Shown here piece after piece: positions 55,987 through 64,000 of a DNA stretch of 64,000 nt (positions are counted from its first letter, which is position 1; each line of letters begins with the position of its first letter). Position numbers and translations under genes: made by a program. Origin of the DNA: Arion vulgaris (Eukaryota; Mollusca; Gastropoda; Stylommatophora; Arionidae); the NCBI GenBank assembly GCA_020796225.1, contig CM036771.1, forward strand, positions 27,758,176 to 27,822,175, read 5' to 3'. The notes below the pieces were generated by a model that saw only the letters and a list, made by a program, of their open reading frames with translations, was not told where the DNA came from and searched no databases.

Positions 55987-56295
55987 TCACACAGGACTAT
56001 TGTAGCATCAGTTAGTGACTTAGGGATCTGCCTCGGAGATTTAGCCACGCAGTAAGAATGTCAGACCTACCATCACGATGGTGGCTAAAACTTACTGCGG
56101 GAAGAGGTCGGCACAAACAGGGAAGCAGAAATCATAGGCATTATATCCTACAGAACTGCCCCCGGTATGCATTCTTGAGAAGAAAGAGGTGGCCCACTTA
56201 CACCAGCGTCCAAAATAAAACTGTATGGCGTGGCTGATAATCTGAGACAGACTACTGCTTTTATTAGAGAATCCGAAATCCCAATCTAGTGAGAA
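55987..56295. other. No feature recognised
   Basis: No domain or repeat match. Composition is more balanced than the flanks. Confidence 0.4.
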
Positions 56296-56299
56296 AGCA

Positions 56300-56775
56300 G
56301 AAGAAGATCATTATACAGTTGGGAAAATATGAATTTGAGATCACTATAGAGTTGGGAAAGTATCAATACAGTTGGGAAAATACGATACGGTTTGGAAAGT
56401 ATGAATACGGTTGGGAATGTAATAATAAATTTGGGAAAGTATCATTACAGTTGGGATGAATATGGTTGGGAAAGTATGAATCTGAGATCATTATACAGTT
56501 GGGAAAGTATGAAATTGAGATCATTATACAGCTGGGAAAATATGAATACAGTTGGGAAAGTATGAAAACTATTGGAAAAATATGAATACGGCTGGGAAAG
56601 TATGAATACGGTTGGGTAGTATCAATAAAGTTGGGAAAGTATGAATTTGAGAATATTATAGAGCTGGGAATGTATGAGTACGGTTGGGAAAGTATGAATT
56701 TGAGAATATTTTACATTTGGAACGTATTAATCTGAGATTATTATACAGTTGAGAAAGTATGAATATAGTTTGGAA
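56300..56775. repeat. Irregular 19-21-bp minisatellite (TTGGGAAAGTATGAATACGG)
   Basis: GGGAAAGTATGAATACGGTT alternates with GAGATCATTATACAGTTGGG for about 25 units, strongly mutated. The same units recur at 62714-62830. Confidence 0.85.
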
Positions 56776-56778
56776 ATG

Positions 56779-58110
56779 ACATTGCACTCCGGGCAGACCC
56801 ATAGGTGCTCAGTCTCCACCAACAGATATTGAAGAGTATGCATACTGATGGTTCCTGGCTCGCTGATTAAACACACCTCTCACTCTGCCTCTCAGGCATC
56901 CAGTTCGACTTGAACAACTGGTAACTCCAAACTGCCTAAATCGCTTGATTTAGTGTCCTTATCCAACAGACAGTCGCGAAGAGACCAAAGAATATCCCCT
57001 TATCCATCTTCAACTCCCCAACAATTGATGCTGTTGATGCAAGCCTGCTCGCTCTCTCATTACCGTAAACACCCACATGCCCAGGACAGTATATCCACGT
57101 AAGCCGCTGGAGGTTAGAAACGTCTATGACGACATCCACTCATACCGAAACCTGCCCTTCTGGATCATTGACTGAGAGTCAGATACAACAACTGCCCCAG
57201 TAAATAAAGTCCCAGAGATCCAATGGAGGGCGGCAGTAACGGCCTCAGCCTCCATCCTCATACTAAAAGTAGTTGTCCTGTATGCCCCACTTCGCGCTGC
57301 AACAACCTTACCATGCGCATTATCCAAGAAACCCCAGCCGGACTTCTCACCACGTTGAACCGACCCATCGGTATATACAACAACATCATCATTCCTTGCA
57401 TTATCTTCTATCAGCTGCTTAACTGCGAGATCAGCCTTCATGTTGCCCCAATCTCTACATTCTCTTCCAAGAGTAATAACGTTGAGATAGTTGGTCATGA
57501 GGCCATTACCTTGTAGTGGTGGGGAGGCTTGCGTGCTCCAATGATACAGTGAGCTAGGACGGCGGGAACTTATGTTCCCGGAAGGGTTACCAAGCCGGAA
57601 AGGTCACTGAAGAGGGGACAGACGATGCATGGTCTCCTGGTCCTCCAGGTTGGGGGTTGGGCTTGGGACTAACGATCCCATCCTTTAAAAAAAAAATTAA
57701 GTTACGGAAACAACAACAAACATACAACCTATCTACGGCATGAAGGGCTACCAGAGTCATTGACTCACATGACTGGAAGTGGTGAAAGGAAGGAAATGAA
57801 TCATAGCTGGAACACAATACAGAGGAAGGCCATGAACAGGGAAGAATGGTGTACGTTTGTTGCTGCCCTAAACGCCAAGGGCGTAACAGGCTAAAGAGAG
57901 TTGGTCATGCTACCATCTGTTGGGATCCATTCTTCCCCTTTTGGTACGGCCGCAACTGTAGTCACCTGGCTAATTGTTCTCTCAGCCTGGGCCATCCACG
58001 ACATGCCACGCTTGATTCTCGTGCCCTTAACATCATTAGTGTTCTTGTGTAGTGGATGTCTCTTATCAGCAGCAATCCGCATATATGCCTTGGTTTGGGC
58101 AATTGCATGA
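56779..58110 (-). mobile_element. LINE-D copy (RNase H and linker) split by a nested insertion
   Basis: The minus strand from 58110 encodes RGMSWMAQAERTISQVTTVA and GEEWIPTDGSMTN, is interrupted at 57909-57489, and continues NYLNVITLGRECRDWG, DVVVYTDGSVQRGEKSGWGF, MRMEAEAVTAALHWISG, VVVSDSQSM and IYCPGHVGVYGNERASRLA. The terminal Cys-rich region ends at about 56779 in ATTGCACTCCGGGCAGACCC (plus). It is colinear with 20306-19276. Small frameshifts make it inactive. Confidence 0.82.
57489..57909 (+). mobile_element. LINE-A deletion derivative with 11-bp target-site duplication
   Basis: AGTTGGTCATG at 57489-57499 and 57899-57909 flanks a 399-bp insert. Positions 57500-57785 match the LINE-A leader and first codons (62395-62100 reversed), up to CATGACTGGAAGTGGTGAAA. 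From about 57788 the sequence jumps to the last 110 bp of LINE-A (GAAATGAATCATAGCTGG to AGGCTAAAGAG, as in 59255-59145 reversed). About 2.85 kb holding EN and RT is missing. The unmodified target is seen at the homologous LINE-D site near 20035-20060. Confidence 0.88.
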
Positions 58111-58341
58111 CGGGAGCATAGTGACAGAACAACGCAAGTGAGCGAGTCTTAAAAGCAGACGCTATCTTGTCCCTTATTTTCTGGGAGCCTGGTTCGCTCG
58201 CGTGAAGAAGCGGAGAGGCGCGCTCAGCCGTTAGAGACTATGCACACAATTGGTTATCGACACTTGAAACCGCGCCGCTACTGGCTCGCTCGTCCGGTTA
58301 TTTCAAACGAGGAGGCGCAGCTTGCAGATGCACAACCCAGA
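58111..58341. other. GC-richer stretch, no gene recognised
   Basis: Contains GAAGCGGAGAGGCGCGCTCA and CGCGCCGCTACTGGCTCGCT. It may be a 5' region of the neighbouring LINE or unrelated insert; unresolved. Confidence 0.35.
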
Positions 58342-58896
58342 TCATGGTACATCTGAGAGCTTCTCGAGGAAATCCCAGTTATCTGCAATAAGGAGTTTGT
58401 CCACATGGGTGTACACATTATAGATTCGCCATACCTGTTCACGAATTGTTAACTGAATTCCTTGTAATTCCACACCCTCAGGGAAGAAGTCATGTGTGTC
58501 AAGGCAGTTGTGAGGAAGGCCATGTTTCACATAGATAGCCTGATCTCGTCCTACTCCGGGTTCACTGGGAGTTAAATAACATTTGAAGCCTGGACACTCA
58601 AGGGCTTTATCTTGCTGCAAGTTGGTTTCCTGAATTATGAATATGTCGAAGTCATAGACTAGCTTCTGTAGAATTGGTCCTCTCTGTTTTGCACTTCGAC
58701 AATTCCAGTAGCCAATGCGTAGATATTTCAGAGCAAGTCGGTCTGTCTTTCTTCTAAACCGTCTCTGTCCAGCTTGTCTCTTACGTCCATTTCTCTTCTC
58801 TCCTCTACCTCTTCTTTTGTATGCATATTTTCTTGTCTGATCTGCTGGAGGACGAGTCAACGGTGCACGAACCATGTAGCACCGGCTGGAGCTCAT
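58342..58896 (-). mobile_element. LINE endonuclease N-terminal fragment
   Basis: One frame (184 codons) on the minus strand has a basic leader (KRRGRGEKRNGRKRQAGQRR) and the start of an APE-like endonuclease: LKYLRIGYWNCRSAKQRGPI, DFDIFIIQETNLQ and a GVGRDQAIYVKHG block. It stops after IYNVYTHVDK, before the GDFN motif. It may be the 5' end of the LINE-D lineage to which 56779-58110 belongs. Confidence 0.65.
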
Positions 58897-58919
58897 TACA
58901 TATAATGCAAATTAGACAG

Positions 58920-59139
58920 CAATGTAAACCTGGAAACAAAGAGCATGTAACATTATAATTGGTGAAAACGTATAAATCATAAAATAATAGAACGCCGTAT
59001 TTTGTTCAGCTTTTAGCCGACGATGTAGAATAACAAACTAAATGGCAAGCCTACTTTGTTGTCACTATGAAACGACTATAGAAGGTTAAACACAGTTAAA
59101 AATAACCAACTGTAAAAATACAACGTTCCTATGAATAAA
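58920..59139. other. No feature recognised
   Basis: AT-rich spacer between the endonuclease fragment and the LINE-A 3' end. Confidence 0.4.
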
Positions 59140-62100
59140 ACTATCTCTCTCTCTTTAGCCTGTTACGCCTTGGCGTTTAGGGCAGCAACAAACGTACACC
59201 ATTCTTCCTGTTCATGGCCTTCCTCTGTATTGTGTTCCAGCTATGATTCATTTCCTTCAGCTCTTGCTCTATCGTCTCCTCCAGGTCGCCTTGGTCTTCC
59301 ACGCTGCCTACCCTCTGGAGTCCATCTCAGTGCAGTTTTCGTCGGAGCCAGTCTCCATACGATCACATGTCCAATCCATCTCCAGCTCGCCTTTGGATGA
59401 TAGTGCCCATATTCTCTTGTTGGCATCGTGCAAGCAATTCTTGATTCGAGATAGTAGTCGGCCAGTACACGCGTAAGATTTTCGCAGACAAGTTGTATGA
59501 AAGGCGGAGAGTCTGGACATATCCTGTTCTGTCATTCTCCAGCATTCCGATCCGTACAGCAATGTTGAAAGCACACAGCTGTTATAGATACTAGTCTTGG
59601 TTCTGATGCTGATTGGGCAGATTTCAGGCGGTCTGAAGGGTCATGAATGCACTTCGTGCCTTACTCAGTCTGTTTTTAATGTCAGATCCAGCGCCTCCTT
59701 CATTGCTAATAACACTTCCAAGGTATGTGAAAGCGGTTGTATCTCGGAGGGTTTTACCTTCTAGTTTGACTGGTGCTGGGTTGCATGTTCAGAGTCATTA
59801 CTTCAGTTTTCTTCTGATTTATTTTCAGCCCAACCATCTACTATATTGGTTAAGGGCAGGTCTTTTCCTGGATATCTCTATGTGTATGAGATAGGAGTGC
59901 GATGTCATCTGCAAAATCTAGGTCTTCCAGAGTGGATGTGAGCGTCCATCTAATACCTCTTGCCTTATCTTCCGTTGTTATCACCCAATCTATGACAGTG
60001 TTGAATAATAGGGCTGACATAACACATCCTTGTCGCACGCCTGTTTTACTTCAAACTTTAGTTCTGAAGTTTCAACACTGCATGCAAATTTGCTGTAGCA
60101 GCTTTTTATAATATTTATAAAACACAGTTGGATTCCATACCATCTTAAGATACGCCATAGACTTTCGCTGTGTATGCTATCAAAAGCTTTTTCAAAATCT
60201 ACAAAGTTGATATAGAGTTTGCTTTGCCATTCTGTGCACTGCTCTATGATATTTCTAAGAGCAAATATTTGGCCTATACAGCTCCGTCCTCTGTGAAATC
60301 CTGCTTGTTCCTTTCTCAGTTTCTTATCCACAGCATCAGTAATACGTTGTACAATGATTTTGCTTAAGATTTTACTTGGGACAGAAAGCAGTGTTATTCC
60401 ATGCCAATTATTACAATCGGCAAAGGAGCCCTTTTTGGGGATCTTGATGATGACTCCTCTGTTCCATGCATCAGGTATCATTTGGGTATTCCATATAGTA
60501 GTAAACAAGGGTTGCAATATATTAGCTGCAAGTTCTGGGTCTATTTTGAATAGTTTAAGTTATCATTCCCTGGTGCCTTGTTATTCTTAAGAGATTTAAT
60601 TGCTGTAATGATCTCATCCCGGCTGGGTGTTTCAATGCCAATTTCTAATTCCTCTGTTGGTTCTGGTATGTCTGCTACTACCTATGGTGGTCTATTTAGC
60701 AATTCTTTAAAATGCTCTGTCCATCGTATTTCTTGTTCCTTTTCCGTTGTCAATAGTATTCCATTCTTATCCTTTATGAGAGTATTTGATCTCCTGTAAT
60801 GTTTTCCGCTTATTAGCTTTGTAATTTTGTACACTGTTCCCTGATCACACTTTTTTGTTGCTTCTTCTGCCTGCACTGCCAGGTCTTCTACATACATTCT
60901 TTTGTCAGCTCTCACAGCCCGTTTGATTTCTTTACTTGCGCTTTTGTACTGTTCTTGGTATCTTGCTTTCAGTCTTTCGGACTTTGCTTCTAACAATTTC
61001 TTTTTAATATTCTTCGGCTGTCTATTATTTTCCATGTTGTTGGTGTTATCCATTCTTTTCTTTTCTTAGTGCGGTACCCTAGACATGTTTCACTGCTCTT
61101 GCTATATATAGATGCTATGTTGTCCCATGTTCTATCTATGATGTCAGTTTCATCCGTAGTTTCATTACTTTCTAGGCTAGGAATCTGTTCTTTATCTTCA
61201 TTATAAACTTATCCCTTACTTCGTGTCTTTTAGTCTATCCACATCGAACCTCTTTGGAAGTTTTTCTGTTGTCCTGTTTTTCTTAGTTTAAGTTTGACAT
61301 AAACTGTGACTAGGTGGTGGTCGCTACCAACATCTGCACCTCTCTTGACTACAACATCTAGCAGCGAGCGGCTCCAGGGTCCATTGATCATTATATGGTC
61401 TATTTGGTTTTTATCTTTGCCATTAGGGGAATACCATGTTAATTTGTGGATATCTAAATGTTGAAATAGGGTTCCTCCTATAACGAGATTGTTCATGCTG
61501 CAGAAGTTTACTAAACGTTCCTCATTTTCGTTCATCATACCACATCCATATTTTCCCATAGTTCTATAACTATGCGTGTTGTCTTGTCCGACCTTCGCAT
61601 TTAGATCTCCATTTAGATCTCCCATAACAATGATAACATCATGGGATGGTGACTTGTCTAATTCTGCTTGTAGGTTTTCGTAGTAAGAGTCTTTCTTTGT
61701 ATCTTCGCTATCATTAGTTGGCGCATAGCATTGTAGGATTGTGATGTTTGTATGCTTCCCTTTAGTCTGATCTTAATCAAGCGGCTGCTGATAGGTTTCC
61801 ATTCTAATAGACACTTTTCCACACCTTTTCTTAGGATTACTGCTACTCCTTCATGGTGTAGGTCATCGTCTCGTCCAGAAAAAGGACTGTTTCACCTGTT
61901 GCAGTGGTACTTCTTCCATTTCCTGTCCATTCGTCTCGCTAACCCCTAGGATATGTAGATTATATCTTCTCATTTCTGCTGTTATTTGTGACAGTTTTCC
62001 GGTTTCGTACATTGTTCTTACATTCCAGCATCCACTTCTGGTCTTGGTTTTGGCATTCAGGACTTCCGTCCTCATGAAAGTAGCTTTCTTTCGGCTTTCA

Positions 62101-62395
62101 CCACTTCCAGTCATGTGAGTCAATGACTCTGGTAGCCCTTCATGCCCGTAGATAGGTTGTATGTTTGTTGTTGTTTCCAGAATTTTAATTTTTTTTTAAA
62201 GGATGGGATCGTTAGTCCCAAGCCCAACCCCAACCTGGAGGACCAGGAGACCATGCTTCGTCTGTCCCTCTTCAGTGACCTTTCCGGCTTGGTAACTCCT
62301 TCCGGAACATAAGTTCGCCGCTCCTAGCTCACTGTATCATTGATACGAAGCCTCCCCACCACTATAAGGTAATGGCCTCATGGGGAGGAAAAAGT
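59140..62395 (-). mobile_element. Near full-length LINE-A (EN and RT), disrupted
   Basis: The minus strand runs from the leader (62395-62130: AGGCCATTACCTTATAGTGG) into an endonuclease frame: SGCWNVRTMYETGKLSQITA, NLHILGVSETN, then MGDLNGDLNAKVG, NQIDHIMI and GSDHHLVTVYVK. RT follows: NRGVIIKIPKKGSFADCNNW, EQAGFHRGRSCIGQIFALRN, INFVDFEKAFDSIH and LDFADDIALLSHT (intact FADD, near 59920). The C-terminal part has LLYGSECWRMTEQDMSRLSA and RQRGRPRRPGGD. It ends near 59145 (AACAGGCTAAAGAGAG), with no RNase H. Several frameshifts break the ORF. It is the parent type of 57489-57909. Confidence 0.87.
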
Positions 62396-62399
62396 AACT

Positions 62400-62713
62400 A
62401 TAAAGAACATTAAATGATAAATTAAAATATAACTCAAACAGAATATTGAAAATTGAATCTTTTTGAACTCAGCTGTCGTGTGCATCAGAAGGTCATTGCT
62501 GTGTATTCAACGCATGGAATCGCGAGTTTTCAGCGAGATGATATATGTCATGCGTTGTTGAACTTGTGTGCAGTCAAAATGATATCATATGCTATCTAAC
62601 GACAACTTAGAATGTTCAAGATATGTAAAATGTCCTAATAAATCAAGTGTTTATGCATTGTTGTTAGGGTAAAATTACAATCTCCAACATGTTGGTTCGG
62701 TGACATAGTACCG
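62400..62713. other. AT-rich DNA, nothing recognised
   Basis: No domain or repeat match. Confidence 0.45.
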
Positions 62714-62830
62714 GAAAGTATGAATACGTTGTATGTATATATATCAATTCATACTTTCCCAACTGGAAAGTATGAATACGGTTGGGAAAGTATGAATTTG
62801 ATATTATTATACAGTTGGGAAAGTATGAAT
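62714..62830. repeat. Second block of the TTGGGAAAGTATGAATACGG repeat
   Basis: GGAAAGTATGAATACGGTTG and ATTATACAGTTGGGAAAGTA match the array at 56300-56775. An inverted CATACTTTCCCAAC copy (62754-62763 region) faces a direct copy. Confidence 0.8.
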
Positions 62831-62929
62831 GATTATATGTTTGGTGCTCTTCTCATCGTCAACAAAGGAAAAACAGTTCCAATTGTGAAATTTAACAATG
62901 ATATTATTCCCCAGTTCCCTATACTCCAA

Positions 62930-63340
62930 CCTTTTGAGGGTTAAGTTTGACAGTCGTCTGACTTGCAAACATCACATAATGGAAACAAATAGAAAGGCTA
63001 TGAGGAAATAAAGCCTGATGCGGATGCTGGCTGGCACCACCTGGGGAGCTGATAGTCAAATCCTGAGTCAGGTATGCACTGGTGCAGTTAGACTGACTCT
63101 TGAATATGCATCATCGCCATGGATATCAGCAGCCCGTTGAAACTGATACTGGAAAAAACTCAAAACAGGTGTCTGCGCACTATTTTGGGAGCCATCAAAT
63201 CTACACCCATTGTAGAATTGGAAAAGGCAGCCAACATCCAGCCCTTGGAAGATAGAAGAAGGAGAAAAGTCATTCTACACGCTGAAAGGATCAAAATGAC
63301 CATTCATTACATGGAAAAATGGCAGCTAGAACAAAAAACA
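62930..63340 (+). mobile_element. LINE RT-thumb fragment
   Basis: The plus strand encodes VKFDSRLTCKHHI, RMLAGTTWGADSQIL, ARLTLEYAS-like text, LEKTQNRCLRTILGAIKSTP and IVELEKAANIQPLEDRR. These match the thumb of LINE-E (IQEIEKTTGLQPMEDIR). A stop near 63020 breaks it. Confidence 0.7.
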
Positions 63341-63436
63341 GACTACTCATACGCCTGTTGTGCTGTTCTTTTCTGGCCACTCCAATCTTCAAATCAAGCT
63401 CTTGCAATTAAATAGTTGATATGGATTAGTTTAGAT

Positions 63437-63560
63437 CAGCATTTCCCAAAGTGGCGGTACCGCCTCAGTGGCGCTGAAGCGTTCTAGGGGACGATAGTGG
63501 GTTCAGAAGAATTTGGGGGGTGTTCAGGTGATTATGGATCTGTGGCTCCTTAAAGAAGAA
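63437..63560. mobile_element. Possible hAT-type terminal fragment
   Basis: CAGCATTTCCCAAAGTGGCG and a GGGGACGATAGTGGG stretch resemble one end of a non-autonomous hAT element. The other end and a duplication were not found. Confidence 0.3.
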
Positions 63561-64000
63561 ATTCATAATAAATATTTTAAAATAAATTATTTTCGTGATT
63601 TTGCGATTGAATAATCATTTGAATTCTGCATTTCAATTCATCTTATGCCAGTCTTACACGATCCATTTTTTTTCATTAATTTTCTATTTCATGTATATAA
63701 TCATTTGAAAATTGACTATGTATTACATAAATATATATCAATTTTCTCTATCAAAGAGAAAATAGAGCATGCATATATGTGTTATGTTATGTTATGCGAT
63801 CAACGTCACGGCACATTGGCATTCCCATGCATGCTCTGTCCTCCGCTGCAGCAGCCATCCTAAAGTCCATTTGCTCACCGTATCCATGAAAAGTTGATTA
63901 CTATATCTTCTCTCTCTACCACGAAGACGACACTGTCTGGCATGTCCACACTTAACGCCTAATTCTCGAACTCGCTCCAGTGTCTGAGACGTGCCCATGT
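63561..64000. other. No feature recognised
   Basis: AT-rich to 63780. The last 200 bp are more balanced, with an open minus-strand frame that has no recognised domain; it may continue outside the window. Confidence 0.4.

Noticed and set aside
59140..62395. Target-site duplication for the LINE-A copy
   Set aside because: I compared both flanks and found no convincing match beyond 3-4 bases, so none is claimed.
1909..63415. Functional host genes of the 'craniofacial development protein 2' or 'endonuclease-reverse transcriptase' type
   Set aside because: Such names in databases usually come from LINE proteins. All copies here are truncated or frameshifted retrotransposon remains.

Overview
This window is animal nuclear DNA: AT-rich, intron-bearing and packed with the remains of transposable elements. 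No bacterial operon, plasmid, CRISPR array, rRNA or intact tRNA gene was seen. A short secreted C1q-domain gene, TTAGGG-type telomere-like DNA, many non-LTR retrotransposons, Penelope-like, mariner and hAT elements, and a SPIN-like hAT element together suggest a mollusc, probably a gastropod. That is an inference, not a proof.

Only two host genes can be supported, and both are split. (1) Minus strand, 27170 to 9960: a four-exon gene for a 156-residue secreted C1q-domain protein. Exon ends, reading phases and splice signals all fit, with a TATA-like box at 27448-27455, a probable 5' UTR exon near 27351-27430, and a poly(A) signal at 9878-9883. Its introns hold LINEs, a mariner copy, a Penelope-like fragment and two minisatellites. 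(2) Plus strand, 45008 to 50062: a two-exon, 311-residue aldo-keto reductase with all four catalytic residues. Its 4.1-kb intron holds five retroelement fragments.

Layout: 1-1650 has no gene. 1660-9690 is a LINE graveyard with a 79-bp tandem repeat. 9.9-27.5 kb is the C1q locus. 27.7-34.4 kb holds a SPIN-like element, a decayed hAT, LINE and Penelope-like fragments and a 31-bp minisatellite. 34.4-43.0 kb is a long degenerate TTAGGG-like array broken by a hAT element with a perfect 8-bp duplication and by retroelement scraps. 43.0-45.0 kb is unassigned. 45.0-50.1 kb is the reductase gene. 50.3-63.4 kb is a second LINE graveyard with two long minus-strand LINEs (51.96-55.5 and 59.1-62.4 kb). 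Family labels LINE-A to LINE-I below are local names for groups that share ends or motifs in this window; they are not database names.

The most interesting patterns are: LINE copies reduced to 5' leader plus 3' end, one with its own target-site duplication; a 70-bp microinversion that flips a reverse transcriptase catalytic core; minisatellites growing from LINE 3' ends; and repeated insertion of element 3' ends into telomere-like DNA. I found no convincing undescribed multi-gene system.
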